The notes: a model not told the origin generated them from the letters alone. Positions 1 to 12,600 are shown, counted from the stretch's first letter. The stretch is DNA of 64,000 bases from Crotalaria pallida (GCA_037953625.1 CM075655.1:13410001-13474000), one strand, 5' to 3'. Program-made: numbers and translations.

Positions 1-107
1 CTCTTTCTCTTCTAAGAGCTAAAAGGGAACTCTTAGAGGTTGTGTTTGGTTTTGGAAGTGGAAAGTGTAGAATGGGAATGAAATGAAGGAAATAACTAAG
101 GCTTCAT

Positions 108-119
108 CTATTTATAAGC
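108..119 (-). promoter_or_regulatory. TATA-like box of the left-edge LTR
   Basis: GCTTATAAATAG lies on the minus strand about 780 bases downstream of the LTR start at 892. It is followed by a C/T-rich stretch typical of an LTR transcription start. It is assigned by sequence only. Confidence 0.4.
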
Positions 120-380
120 AAACTCATGATTCCCTCTTTTGGCCCTCATAAAATTCAGTCCATGTACAATTGGGAGGGGTAGTTTTGGCCTTTCAAAATT
201 TTGCATGGGTGGAGGTTATCAAATTTAAGGGGACAATAAGGAGTGAATCAAGGATCTAGGTTTCTTTAGGCTTAATTACTCTTTAGCTTCTAGTTAGGGT
301 TTTTTACTCATTTAGTTTGGTCATGGTTAAAACTTAGTCTATTTGGTTCCTTGTCCAACACTTAGAAAAATCCGAGGCTT

Positions 381-660
381 GCATCTACATACATACACAC
401 GCCATACACATATACATACATACACTCATGCATTACTATCTTCTTTTACTAATTTAATTCTATGTATCCTAAGCATACACATATACATACACACATACAT
501 GCATTATCATATTTTTCCACTAATTAGACTTTTATTTAATCCTAAACATATTTATACACGTAGCAATATCACAAATACATACACATACATAACCAAACCA
601 TGCATGCATACATACTCATGCATAGAAAAACAATCTTTTCACATAAAATAACTCACACAT
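381..660. repeat. Low-complexity CATA/CACA-rich tract inside the LTR
   Basis: Irregular runs of TACATACA, CACATA and ATGCAT fill about 280 bases. Open frames here are by-products of the simple repeat and are not called as genes. Confidence 0.6.
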
Positions 661-3600
661 AAAAGTCACAATTCCTTTAAATATATAAAAATATCAAGTA
701 CATAAGTTTTTCCAAAAACTCATTTTCTAAACTCTTAATATTTTGTTCATGAAAATCCTTTCTTTAAAATCACTCATCACTTTTAAAACGTGAATTAGGA
801 AAATCCTTTAAGAAAATACTCTTTCAAAACACTTTTCTCAAAATAATCTCTTTAGTATTTTAAATTAATACGAGGAATTTGCGGGGTGTTACACTTTTCA
901 AATTGAAGGCTATTGGGGGCGTAGTTGATTGCTAATGCAAACTGCATGGTGTCATTTTGTTTCTATTAGCTTAGGTGAACCTCTGTATTTGATAGGTGGT
1001 ATTGGGGGACTGAATTACTTTTCCTATTTTTTTTCTCTATTTTATATATGCTGGTGAATTTCGTGTGCTTTTTTTTTTTGGTAAACGACGGGAGCAAAAG
1101 CCCCAAGAACAAAAACTACAGAGAAATCAATCTAGGGGAAGATCCCCCCATAACATCAAAAAGCAAAGCAGAAACTTGAGGAGCAGGGCTAGAGAAAAAG
1201 GAAATTCCTTCGTTGATAATACATCCCAGATTAGCCAAAACATCTGCACACTTGTTGGCCTCACGAAAAATGTTCTTCACTGTAACTCTCCAAGGCAGCT
1301 GAAGCAACTTCCGAATTTGAGAGACAATAGAATATCCAGTCATGCTTCCATGGTGAGCACAATGGAGATTACTAACCACAACCTTAGAGTCAATCTGTAG
1401 TTCAATAGAAGAAAATCCTTTGCTATGAGCTAGTCGCAGGCCTTGAAGCACACCCCACAATTCAGCCACAAAAGCAGAAAAATTGCCCAAATTCATAGCA
1501 AAACCACCCAGCCGCGCACCATTACCATCTCTGATCAAACCACCACAACTAGCACCACCATTATTAGCCTTAACCGCCCCATCAGTGTTGATGCAAACCC
1601 AACCACTTGGAGGAGGACACCAGCTAATGAACTTCTCAACCTTGGGAACAGGAACAATAACAGTAGCATTAGAACAAGCTTGATTGCAAGAATAAACATA
1701 CTCTAACACTGTGTTCCAAGGGGTCATGAGGGTGAACATAATTATCCTTGAAAAGTCTCTCATTACGCCACTTCCAAATGAGAGCACAGCCTTGGGCCCA
1801 AACCGAACTCCACCGCACCGATCTATCTCTGCCCCAATCAGTGAACATGTTATCTCTAACCCAAGTTTGTAAATCACTTGAGAAAAACTCAAGAACATGC
1901 TGAGAAGCCACAAAATGAACCCAAACCAAGATAGCCAGGGGACAATCACGAAGCACATGAAGGACTGATTCAATTTTCCCATTGCAATACTGACAATAAG
2001 GCGTTCCAATTCCCCACTTATGCCGTTTTTCATTAGTTAGCAATCTACCATGGGTGATTCGCCAAACCAGACACCGCCCCCTTTCAGAAGTCTCAATCTT
2101 CCAGATTGCCTTCTAGATTTGATCTCTTTCAATTCCATCATGACCACAAATCAGTGAGTAAGCAGAGGAAATAGAAAACTCACCAAGTTTAGTACCAGGC
2201 CAGATTCGAATATCCTCATCATTATCAAGGCAAGGCGGAAGCATGCCATGAACCACGACAAGCAGGTTATCAGGGATAACATTATGTAGGACAGTCCAAT
2301 TCCAATCTCCCTCTGAAACAGTAACATCGCGGAGCTTCCATTGCAAGATCTGAGAATCAGCCACAGGGATAAGATCGATCAAACGCTGACCATTAGCCAA
2401 CCAAATATTAGTCCAAAAATTAATGGACTCACCATTACCAATCGCCCATCTTTCATTATCAACAGTAAAAGACCATGAATCGCATATAGCTCCCCAAAGG
2501 GAAGAAGAGGGAAAATTGTATATGAGAGCAGCCAAGGCAAAATTCTGCTAACCATATTTCTTACTGATGACTTCCGTCCACAAAGAGTTTGAATCAAATC
2601 TCAAGCTCCAAGCTAACTTCATAATGCAGGCTTTATTCATCATTGAGAAATCTCTCAGGCCCAATCCACCAAGAACCTTGGGCTTAGTAATAACATCCCA
2701 ACTAATTAATCTTGACTTTCTTTTGTCTTCAGTATCACCCCAAATGAAGGCACGCTGAAGCTTCTCAATATCATGGAGACAAGATTGAGGAATTTTTGCG
2801 GTCATCATAGCATAAGCGGGGACTGCCTCCATAACAGATTTGGCCAAAGTTACCCTTCCAGCAAAAGAAAGCTGCTTCGCTTTCCAACCTGCAAGCTTAG
2901 ATATGATAGAATCAATGAGATAACTATAGTCATTTACTTTCGGAGCTTTTCCAGTAATAGGCACACCCAAGTACTTGCCAAATTGTTGAGTCTCCTTGAA
3001 ACCAGACTTAGAAATAATATTGTGCCTTAAATCGTGATCAACATTACGAGAAAAAATAATAGAGGTATTCTCAACATTAACTTGATGACCCGAAATAACA
3101 CCAAAGAGGTTTAAAGCCTCCATAATACAGTCTGGTTGTTGAATTGAGGCTTCCCCAAATAAGAGTAAATCATCAGCAAACATCAAATGGGAAATTGCTG
3201 GCCCATTACTACCAATTTTGAAAGGGCTCCAACAATCAGTGTCAACCAAATGAGAGATAATATGAGAAATTTTATCCATGCAAAGCACAAAGAGATATGG
3301 AGACATAGGGTCACCTTGTCTCACTCCCCTCTGAGGGCTGAAAAAATCACTTCTGGTTCCGTTCCACATAACATTTGTTTGAACAGTAGTCACACAGGCC
3401 ATAATTAAATTAATCATGGGCAAAGGAAGACCGATCTCCTCAAGAACGTCCTTAATAAAAGACCATTTCAATCTATCATAAGCCTTGGCTAAATCAACTT
3501 TAATAGCAAAGTATCCCTTAGAACCTTTCATGAAATGCATACTGTGAGCTATCTCTTGGGCAATAATAATATTTTCATGAATGCTACGAGTAGGAACAAA

Positions 3601-5102
3601 ACCAGATTGAAAAGGGGAGATAATGGAAGGAATGAGAGGTTTTGACCTGTTCACCAAAGATATGGTAATAGTCTTGTAGAGAACGTTGCACAACGATATG
3701 GGCCTGAATTGATTTGCAAATTCGGGTTTCTGTGTCTTGGGAATGAGAACAATATCCGTTTTATTAATATCACCAATAGCAACAGGATTACTCCAAATAA
3801 GATTGGCAAAACGCCAAACATCCTCCCCGATATTTGCCCAAGCATCCTAGAAAAAACCAGCCGGGAAACCATCAGGGCCAGGAGCTTTCCAAGGACTCGT
3901 AGAGAATAAGGCTTGCCTGATTTCATCATAAGAGAAAGGCTTATTAAGATCATTGACCGCATCATGCACAAGAGGAGTGAAGGAATAAATAAAATGAGTC
4001 TCTGCATGATGTCTGGAGTCATCAGTGAAAAGAGTTTTATAAAAATTAGTGACCATAAGACGAAGATTAGAATCATCTTCCACCCAATGCCCATTACTAT
4101 CACGCAGCATCATAATTTTGTTCTTGCGTCTTCTCACAACAGCTTTAATATGATAATAGCGAGTATTACGATCGCCACCCTTAAGCCATTTAGCTCTAGA
4201 TTTTTGAAACCATAAGAGTTCTTCTTGATGAAGAACATTATTGAGCTCCATATGCAACTCCTTCTCTAGCTTATACAAGAGGTTGTTCATACTAAGCGAA
4301 TGAATTTTACGCTGAATACCACCCAAGCGAGCCAGAATAACTTTCTTCCTTTTTCTTATATGACCAAAGGAGTGAATGTTCCAATGCGATAAATCCTGCT
4401 GAAGCTGAGCAAGATTATGATGAGGAAAAGCATTGGGAACCCAGGTGTCCTTGATTACATCCCTGTAAGAATGATGAGTAATCCAGGCCTTTTCAAAACG
4501 AAAAGGACGTCTAGGATTAGAGCCACAATCATTAAGCACCATGAGAATGGGATGATGATCAGAGAATTCGATTCGGGGCAGCACTTTAACATAAGCTTCA
4601 GGAAATAAAAGTCTCCAATCATCATCACAAAGAGCTTTGTCCAACCTTTCAAAGATTCTATCCCCATTCCATACAGGCCCTCTCCACGTATACAAGGACC
4701 CAATGGCTCCCATATCCATAAGACGACAACCATTGATTCTCTCCGCAAAAAAATTGCATTTTCTTTGATTCACCATTGCACCACCTTTCTTCTCATGACC
4801 TCCAAGGATATCATTAAAATCCCCAGCCACAAGCCACTTAGAACAACCCCTTTGAGCAAGGTGCAGCAACTCACGCCACAAGTTAGCTCTCAGATCATCA
4901 TTTGGACTAGCATAAACCGTCGTAAAGAACCACTCAAGCTGATTACCAATGACAACTTTGAGGTGAAGAAACTGGAAACTACTTACAAGCAAATCCACCT
5001 AAACAGTGGTATCTTTCCAAGCTACAATGATACCACCTGCATAACCTTGACCAGCAGAATAAACAAAGTCATTGAAACCCAACAACAAAATAGTATTTTT
5101 TT

Positions 5103-6702
5103 AAGGCTTATTTATGTCAGGGGTCCCTATACTTTCACCCTATTTTGTCATATACCCCTAATCTTTTTTTTATATGAAAATACCCCTGTACTTTTCTCCG
5201 GTGAGTAATTTGCCCCTCCTCCCGATTCCGGCAAATCGGTGCTGAGGTGGACCGCCGGAGTCCTTGTCAGGGGTCCCTGTACTTTCACCCTATTTTGTCA
5301 TGTACCCCTAATATTTTTTTTATATGAAAATACCCCTGTACTTTTCTCCGGTGAGTAATTTGCCCCTCCTCCCGATTCCGGCAAGTCGGTGCTGAGGTGG
5401 ACCGCCGGAGTCCTTGTCAGCTCCTTCCACCTCAGCCACGTGGTATAAAACCGGAGGTCCACGTGTCAGCTCCCTTAAATTATTTTTTTAAATTAAAAAA
5501 AAACACCCACAACCCTAGACCCCTAACATTCAAAAAAAGCATCTTCATTTAAAAATCACAGAGCTCTCTGCCTCACACATCTCCACTGCCTGACCAGTAG
5601 GAGTCTCTTCCTCAGCGCCTAGGACAGAAATTCCCAACTCTTTAAGCTCCAACATAGTTAACCTTCTAATAACAGGTTCATCCCCTTCTACACTAAGAAC
5701 CCCCAACTCCTTCCCCATCTCTTTAAGCTCCAACATAATTAACCTTCTAATAACAGGTTCATCCCCTTCTACACTAAGAATCCCCAACTCCTTCCCCATC
5801 TTCCACAAGTCTTTCGCATCCTCAACTGGATCGCCCTTCATCTATGCAATTTCAAGTTGTCAATTGGAACCACCCAACAAAACTGGACAAGCATCACTTA
5901 CCCGTAAGCCATTGTTATCGTTATGCATACTCCTCTGCTTGGGCCTTTTTCCTTTATAAATTTTTGGAAGCAAGCTTTTCTTCTTATTTTTCTTCTGGCC
6001 ATGATTCACTTTCACCACTGGACCACACACACCTCAAATGGTGAGGTGAAAGAAGATCCCGATCTGGAGCTACATGACTTCATGGTGCAAGGGTGAGGAG
6101 AAGAAGAGAAAAACGAACAACAAAATAGAGAAGAAGAAAGATGAGAGTTCGAGGGAAGGAAGGAGAAAGAACCAGAGAGATAATGGGAGAAATGAATGAG
6201 AGAGGAAGAAGAGAGGAGAAATATCCAGGGAAGAAAGGGAAAGAAATGAAGATGGCGGTTGGGGAGGGAAACAAATAGGGTTGTGGGTGTTTTTTTTAAA
6301 TTTAAAAAAAATGAAAAAAAAATAATTTAAGGGAGCTGACACGTGGACCTCCGGTTTTATGCCACGTGGCTGAGGTGGAAGGAGCTGACAAGGACTTCGG
6401 CAGTCCACCTCAGCACCTACTTGCCGGAATCGGGAGGAGGGGCAAATTACTCACCGGAGAAAAGTACAGGGGTATTTTCATATAAAAAAAAGATTAGGGG
6501 TATATGACAAAATAGGGTGAAAGTACAGGGACCCCTGACAAGGACTCCGGCGGTCCACCTCAGCACCGACTTGCCGAAATCGGGAGGAGGGGCAAATTAC
6601 TCACCGGAGAAAAGTACAGGGGTATTTTCATATAAAAAAAAGATTAGGGGTATATGACAAAATAGGGTGAAAGTATAGGGACCCCTGACATAAATAAGCC
6701 TT
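5103..6702. mobile_element. Non-autonomous DNA element with about 420-bp inverted repeats
   Basis: The ends mirror each other: AAGGCTTATTTATG at 5103 and its reverse complement ending at 6702. Each arm is about 420 bases, and its outer part is two tandem copies of a roughly 150-bp unit (GGGGTCCCT, ACTTTCACCC, TTTGCCCCTCC). Inner arms carry CCACGTGG and CACGTG boxes beside TATAAAA on the left. The flanks are runs of seven T/A on each side, so the target duplication cannot be resolved. Long inverted arms and a cargo ORF resemble Mutator-like elements, but no transposase is present and the superfamily is unproven. It interrupts the LINE endonuclease, so it is younger than the LINE. Confidence 0.75.
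5545..5841 (-). CDS. Small unknown ORF with a duplicated 27-residue segment
   Basis: This 98-codon frame lies between the arms of the inverted-repeat element. I do not recognise it with confidence. It contains two adjacent copies of a segment of the form MGKELG.LSVEGDEPVIRRL, from an 81-bp tandem duplication (about 5640-5800). Lys-rich coding-like sequence in the same orientation lies at 5850-6010. It may be a captured host or retroelement fragment carried as cargo, since the LWKMGKELG motif resembles linker regions of some LINE-like proteins. It could equally be chance. No promoter or start context was verified. Confidence 0.35.
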   Translation of the reverse strand: MKGDPVEDAKDLWKMGKELGILSVEGDEPVIRRLIMLELKEMGKELGVLSVEGDEPVIRRLTMLELKELGISVLGAEEETPTGQAVEMCEAESSVIFK

Positions 6703-6846
6703 TTTTTTTAATTTAACAGGATTAACCCTTGTCTCCATAATAACAAGAAGATCAGGATGATGATTATCCAGATACTGTTTACAATTCCGGAAAAAAGCGG
6801 GACTAGCTGCACCACGACAATTCCACAAGAAAATTTTTATATTTGG

Positions 6847-7364
6847 TGTGGTAGACCGACCCTCGGTCTACCCTTAGCATACTCGGCCGACCAGATTATC
6901 CTATCTGATAGGTCACGCCTACCCAGGCCGAGCGCTTGTCCTAGGACCCATCCTGGCGCCTCAGGACCGACCACATGGGGCTTACCCCCCAAGGAGTCCG
7001 AGCTAGGGGCGCGTGAGCCTAACTTGCCAACAGGGATAAGATTCTCCACTACAGGATAAGGATGAATGACTCATCCTACATCCTAAATGGGACACGTCAG
7101 CTGCCTTGCTGGCCCTCCGTACAGGCCCACAAGGTACAATGCCACCCCTATATGTAGCTGTCTCCAGCAAGGGGCTCTGGTACGTTCTCTCTTCCTAATT
7201 GCACAACTGCACACACTGTGATTAGGGAAACCCTAGTTGTCCCAACTGGACCTCTAGTATACCTAGATAATCATACACTAACTTCAGTCTATCCGCTAGT
7301 TCTTGGGTCTTACTATACCTTAGAGCTAGGGAAGCATCTGATACACCGTGTCCCGGACACTACA
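6847..7364 (+). repeat. 5' LTR of the Tat element
   Basis: It is 518 bp, begins TGTGGTAGACCG and ends GGACACTACA. It matches 16,673-16,945 plus 26,327-26,571, which also sums to 518. Visible differences include CACGTCAG/CACATCAG and TATATGTAG/TATAAGTAG. The latter sits in the presumed TATA box (about 7148-7157 here, 26,355-26,364 in the 3' copy). Confidence 0.95.
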
Positions 7365-7366
7365 TT

Positions 7367-7384
7367 TGGCGCCGTCTGTGGGGA
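7367..7384 (+). other. Primer binding site of the Tat element
   Basis: TGGCGCCGTCTGTGGGGA starts two bases after the LTR end, the place where a tRNA 3' end primes minus-strand synthesis. TGGCGCC at this position is common in Tat-type elements. I do not assign the tRNA species. Confidence 0.8.
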
Positions 7385-7411
7385 ACCATAAACTGCTATT
7401 CCCACCCCAAA

Positions 7412-9664
7412 ATGGTAGAGACGCGAGGAAACGCCACGTCGCGTGGTGCAAACCGCCAAGCAGGGCGAAACCGTCAGAGTTTGCAAGAAGGCAGTGGCGA
7501 CAACGGCAGAGATCTTGAAGGGAGAAACCCTCCACATCCCAGCATGCCATCAGTAAGACAAATTCCAGCCCGGAGCCACCACTCCATTCCAGCTCGCACG
7601 CATAGTGGTCCTTACACCGTCCATTCCAAGCAAACGAACCCTGAAAACCCGAACCCTCTTAACCCCAATCATGCACAAAACCATGGATCAGGCCGATCCA
7701 TCGACGCCCGTGTTTCTGGAGGTGATAGGAATCACTCCCGTGGTCAAAGGGAGAGCCAGTTGGAAGAAATCATTAAGCAACAAGCTAAGATCCTTGAACA
7801 GCAGGGCCAGGCCATCGCCGACCTCCAACAGCTCCATATGCAGGCGGTGGCCGGAGGGGCGTTAGCAACAACCCCAGCAACTCAGCTGATCCCCCACCCA
7901 ACCACCACTCTACCTCCACCACCCCCCATAAACACAACCCTAGAGGACACATATGAAACCGACCACACTACTCACCCTGGCCATCCCTTCACTCCGAGAA
8001 TCATGGCATACGAGACACCCTCAGCCTTTCTCGGCCCAACAAGTGTTTCCAAGTATAACGGGTTAACCGACCATCTGGAGCATATCTTGTCTTTTGAAGG
8101 AGCTATGAACTTTTATGACGGTGGAGACATGATGAAATGCAGAGCTTTTTCCATGACTCTGCAACCACCTGTCTTAAGATGGTACTCAGCCTTGCCCAGG
8201 AACTCTGTTAACTGCTGGGCAGAAATGAAGAGAGTTTTTCTGAACAGGTACACTGCTAGTTGCGTCCAGCCAAAGTCCGACCACGCACTAGCAGGCGTTA
8301 TGCAGCAACCCGAAGAGCCCTTGCGGGAATATCTCTCACGCTTCCATTCGGAGGCAGGGACCGTTCCTAACTTAGAACCAAGCTTTGCAGTCTTTCTCTT
8401 CACTCAGGGTCTCCGAAACGGAGATTTCAAAAACTCACTAGTGGGCAAACCGCCGAGGGATATGGCGGAGCTGAGACATCGTTCTACTAAGTTCATAAAC
8501 TTAGAAGAATTCAGCAAATGGCAAAGAAACAGAGACAGAGGCGAACGAGGGGAGCCATCCTCCCAGGGAAGATCAAGAAAAGACGAGAGAAGAGATGACA
8601 GAAGAGATGACCGAAGAGAGGATCAAAGGAGAGGACCCCGAGGGGAGAAGAGATTTGGACCTCCCCGAGGGAAATTCGAGCAATATACCCCTCTCACAGT
8701 TCCAAGAAGCCAAATTCTGCAGGAAACAATGCAGACCGACCTCCGAGCAATAGAAAGACCACCCCCCTTGAAGAGTAGTCAGCGACAGGATCGCTCCAAA
8801 TTTTGCTCGTATCATGGTGGGTATGGGCACACTACAGATGAATGCACTTGGCTCAGGGATGTGATTGAGCAGTTAATCAGGGACGGTAAATTACAGCAGT
8901 ATGTTAGGGAAGCACTTGACCGACATACTCGAAGAAGAACTCCATCCCCAGACAGGAATGGCCGGTCGTCAACCAGGCAGGCCGATCAAAATACCAACCA
9001 ACAACAACCAACCAATCAGCAGAGAGTGGCCATGATAGAGGTAGCCACGACGGACCGATCCCCGCAAAACCTGCGAGTCAACACCATTGCTGGAGGTTTT
9101 GCGGGAGGAGGAGAGAAACGGTCCGACAGAAAGAAATACATCAATCAAGTCCTTGCAGTTCACAATCATCCAATCCGAAAGAGAGCCACAAAAAGTGTTC
9201 CCATTTGCTTTTTCGATGATGATCTCGAAGGGGTGATCCCGGGTCATAACGACCCTATGGTCATCATTGCGTTGATCGGTAACTACGAGGTTGCCAGGGT
9301 ATTCATCGATCAGGGTAGCTCGGCAGATATCATGTTCATGAACCTTTTTGAAGCACTGAAATTAAAAACCTCGGACCTGACCCTTTTCGAGGGAAAGCTG
9401 ATCAGTTTTACTGGAGATGCAGTGGTTCCCAAAGGACACTTCCAGCTGCCAGTGACCCTTGGGAACCACCCCTCGGCAAGAACCGAGATTATCAAGTTCC
9501 TCGTCGTCGATTGCCCGTCGGCATACAATGCCATCCTTGGCAGGACATGCTTGCAGGCCTTCGGCGCGGTGGTTTCAACTGTCCATCTGGCTATGAAGTT
9601 TGAAGGCACTGACGGGACTGTAGTTTCCATCCGAGCCGAGCAGGAGAAGGCCCGACTATGTTAG
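7412..9664 (+). CDS. gag-pro: Tat gag-protease polyprotein
   Basis: The 750-codon frame begins at the ATG 28 bases after the primer site. Gag forms the virus-like particle and the protease cuts the polyprotein. A basic, Gln/Pro-rich N-terminus precedes the retrotransposon gag fold (about residues 197-340, with LQPPVLRWYSALP and EYLSRFHSEA). An Arg/Asp-rich region follows (DDRRDDRRED), then a zinc-knuckle-like CSYHGGYGHTTDEC near residue 466. The aspartic protease is at about residues 610-720 (VFIDQGSSADI near 632). The residue after the catalytic Asp is Gln rather than the more usual Thr or Ser. The frame ends in TAG at 9662-9664 and pol continues in the same frame, so pol expression needs readthrough or the stop is a lesion. 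Confidence 0.92.
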   Translation: MVETRGNATSRGANRQAGRNRQSLQEGSGDNGRDLEGRNPPHPSMPSVRQIPARSHHSIPARTHSGPYTVHSKQTNPENPNPLNPNHAQNHGSGRSIDARVSGGDRNHSRGQRESQLEEIIKQQAKILEQQGQAIADLQQLHMQAVAGGALATTPATQLIPHPTTTLPPPPPINTTLEDTYETDHTTHPGHPFTPRIMAYETPSAFLGPTSVSKYNGLTDHLEHILSFEGAMNFYDGGDMMKCRAFSMTLQPPVLRWYSALPRNSVNCWAEMKRVFLNRYTASCVQPKSDHALAGVMQQPEEPLREYLSRFHSEAGTVPNLEPSFAVFLFTQGLRNGDFKNSLVGKPPRDMAELRHRSTKFINLEEFSKWQRNRDRGERGEPSSQGRSRKDERRDDRRDDRREDQRRGPRGEKRFGPPRGKFEQYTPLTVPRSQILQETMQTDLRAIERPPPLKSSQRQDRSKFCSYHGGYGHTTDECTWLRDVIEQLIRDGKLQQYVREALDRHTRRRTPSPDRNGRSSTRQADQNTNQQQPTNQQRVAMIEVATTDRSPQNLRVNTIAGGFAGGGEKRSDRKKYINQVLAVHNHPIRKRATKSVPICFFDDDLEGVIPGHNDPMVIIALIGNYEVARVFIDQGSSADIMFMNLFEALKLKTSDLTLFEGKLISFTGDAVVPKGHFQLPVTLGNHPSARTEIIKFLVVDCPSAYNAILGRTCLQAFGAVVSTVHLAMKFEGTDGTVVSIRAEQEKARLC

Positions 9665-12600
9665 AATGCCAGTTTGGCAAAGATCAAGATTCCAGAAGAA
9701 ATTCAGCCAAAGTTAAGTTTAAACAGGGGAAGTGTACTCTTGACGAACCTAGATGTTAGGTCCGATTTGGATGATTCAAGACCGACCCCCGAAGGAGAGT
9801 GGGAGTTCATTGTTTTAGATGAAAAACTACCAAACAGAAAAGTGAAACTCGGAACCAACCTTCCAGAAGAAATACGAGCAGAAATGCTCAAGCTTTTAAA
9901 GAAGAACAAAGATCTTTTCGCTTGGACCTCAGCAGACATGCCGGGGATTGATCCGAACTTGATCTGTCATCGGCTCAGCGTTCATCCGACCGCCAAACCG
10001 GTCGCCCAAAAGAAGAGAAGGGTTGGCACCGAAAAGGCTGCAGTGATAGAGGAGAAGGTATCCGAGCTCCTTTCCGCTGGGTTCATAAGGGAGGTTAGCT
10101 ACTCGGAGTGGCTCTCCAACACCGTTCTGGTCAAGAAATCGAATGGGAAATGGCGCATGTGCGTCGACTATACCGATTTGAACAAAGCATGCCCAAAGGA
10201 CCAGTACCCCCTCCCCATCATCGACAAACTAGTGGACAACTCATCTGGCTACCAACTCCTATCTTTCATGGATGCATACTCGGGATATAATCAAATCCCG
10301 ATGTACCCTCCTGATCAGGAGAAAACGGCCTTCATCACTGAAAGGGCAACTTACTGCTACACGGTAATGCCTTTCGGGTTGAAAAACGCTGGCGCAACCT
10401 ACCAGCGTATGATGAACAAGATCTTCTCGGGAATGATCGGACCTACTCTCGAGGTGTACATTGATGATATGATAACAAAGAGTAAGAAGAAGGAGGACCA
10501 TCCTCGGGACCTCGCGGCTATTTTGGGAAGAATCAGAAAATTCAACATGTGCCTGAACCCCGATAAGTGTACCTTTGGGGTCCCAGCCGGGGCCTTTTTA
10601 GGTTTCATGCTCACGGAGAGGGGTATCGAGGCCAACCCGGAGAAATGTCAAGCTATTCTGAGCATGCACAACCCATCTAATGTCAAAGAAGTTCAAAGGC
10701 TAACTGGTCGGATGGCAGCCCTCTCCAGATTTCTCCCTCAAGTAGCCAAGAAAGCTTTACCATGGTACCAATTACTCAGAAAAAACAAGAATTTTCATTG
10801 GGACGACTCTTGTGAACAAGCATTTACAAAGCTCAAGCAATACCTCTCGGCCCCTCCCGTCCTCACCAGTCCTCAGGAAGGGGAAACTTTGTTTTTGTAT
10901 TTGTCCGTGAGTGAGACATCGGTTAGCTCGGTCTTGGTCAGAGACGACTCAGGAACCGAGCGTCCCATCTACTTTGTCAGCAAGGCCCTCCAAGGGCCTG
11001 AGATAAGATATTCCAAAATTGAAAAACTCGCCTTTGCTTTGGTGGTTGCTGCTAGGAGGCTCCGGCAATACTTTCAGAACCACCCCATAGTACTCAGAAC
11101 AACTCAGCCGATCAGGCAGGTTCTCAACCGACCTGACTTGGCCGGAAGGATGGTCTCGTGGTCTGTTGAACTATCAGAGTTCGACATCACCTATGAGCCA
11201 AGGAAAACTCTCAAATCCCAGATTTTGGCAGATTTTGTTTCAGAGCTATCAGATTCTACTTATTCCAACCCCTCCCAACCATGGAAAATTTATGTTGATG
11301 GCTCCAGCCACAACAAGGGGGCAGGAGCAGGGATAATCCTTGAAAACGCAGCAGGCATTTGTGTGGAGTACTCCCTCAAGTTCGACTTCCCCACCTCGAA
11401 CAACCAAGCAGAATACGAGGCGGTGATAGCCGGCTTGCGAATGGCCCATCAAATGGGGGCGTTAGAAATTGAAGTCTTCAGTGATTCCCAGCTAGTTGTG
11501 TCTCAAGTCAAAGGTGAGTTCCAAGCCAAAGAACCAATCCTTCAGAAATACCTAGAACAAGTCAAAACTCTCACAGATCTTTTCCCCCAATTCTCTATCA
11601 CCCACATCCCTAGGTCTTCTAACAGCCGAGCAGATATCCTGTCAAAACTCGCCAGTACTAAAGGACCCGAGAACAACAAAACCCTAGTCCAAGAAACTAT
11701 TCACCAGCCGAGTGTTATCTTAGCTATATCTTTGACCACCAACTGGATGGACCCCATTAAGCAGTATCTCCAGTTCCAAATCCTACCTACCGACCCCTCC
11801 CAAGGAAAGAAAATAGTCAGGCAAGCGGCTCAATACACCATGGTCGGCGACATTTTGTACAAACGGGGAATAGACTCCCCAATGCTAAGGTGTCTGGACC
11901 GAGCGGAAGCTGATCTGGTATTGGCCGAGGTTCATGAAGGAATCTCGAGCCACCATATGGGCGCGAAGGCATTAGCTCGCAAAGTGCTCCGAGCGAGCTA
12001 CTACTGGCCTACACTCCTCAGCGACGCCTCGGAACATGTTAAAAAATGCAAATCTTGTCAGCTTCATGGAAAGATTTTTCAACGCCCCCCAACGGAGCTA
12101 CACTCGATGATTGCACCATGGCCCTTCTATCAGTGGGGCATGGACATCATAGGAAAATTCAAAACAGCTCCGGGGCAGCTAAAGTTTGTGGTGGTCGCGG
12201 TTGATTATTTCACAAAGTGGATTGAGGCCGAGGCATTGGCTACAATCTCTTCCGCCAAGATTCAGAAGTTCTTTCTCAGACAAGTCGTCACCCGTTTCAG
12301 TGTCCCACACACCCTGGTCACCGACAACGGTACCCAATTCACTGCTAAGGTTTTCCAGGAACTTGTCAACCACTTCCATATCACCCACCACTTCTCATCA
12401 GTCGAGCATCCACAAACCAACGGGCAGGCTGAAGCTGCGAATAAAACCATCATTGACGGTTTGAAGAAAAGATTGCTGGACGCCGAGGGTTCATGGGCTG
12501 ACCTCCTTCCTGAGGTATTATGGTCAATCAGAACGACCATACACACCTCAACAGGAGAAACCCCATTCCGACTGACCTACGGTTGTGAGGCTTTGCTACC

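Larger units (their letters stand above)
1..892 (-). repeat. 5' part of a chromovirus-type LTR, cut by the window edge
   Basis: Read on the minus strand this begins TGTAACACCCCGC at 892, the usual start of several plant Ty3/gypsy LTRs. It carries a TATA-like box (GCTTATAAATAG, 108-119) followed by pyrimidine-rich leader-like sequence running off the left edge. No coding domain is visible. The opposite reading, an LTR ending in GGGGTGTTACA on the plus strand, is possible, but the TATA position favours minus. The 160 bases after it (893-1054) hold nothing I recognise. Confidence 0.55.
1116..6846 (-). pseudogene. LINE ORF2: endonuclease, reverse transcriptase, RNase H (broken)
   Basis: ORF2 would copy LINE RNA at a nicked target. 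The endonuclease begins near 6840 (WNCRGA, then METRV). After the DNA element it resumes at about 5095 with VAGDFND and FSDHHP. The reverse transcriptase follows (PGPDG, QSGFVP, VDLAKAYDR, FADDLLLFG near 3150), then a zinc-binding region (CQYCNGK near 1985) and RNase H (INTDGAVK near 1590). Lesions seen are TAG stops at 4999-5001, 3847-3849, 2548-2550 and 2110-2112, a frameshift near 1.7 kb, and ATA in place of the expected start codon. The pieces share one frame down to about 1.7 kb, so they are one decayed gene. It cannot make a full protein. Confidence 0.88.

Noticed and set aside
343..651. Open frame of about 100 codons rich in His, Thr and Tyr
   Set aside because: It is the translation of a CATA/CACA simple repeat within an LTR and has no protein-like feature.
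6837..7049. Short minus-strand frame repeated at 16,636-16,875
   Set aside because: It lies in both Tat LTRs and reflects the LTR repeat, not a gene.
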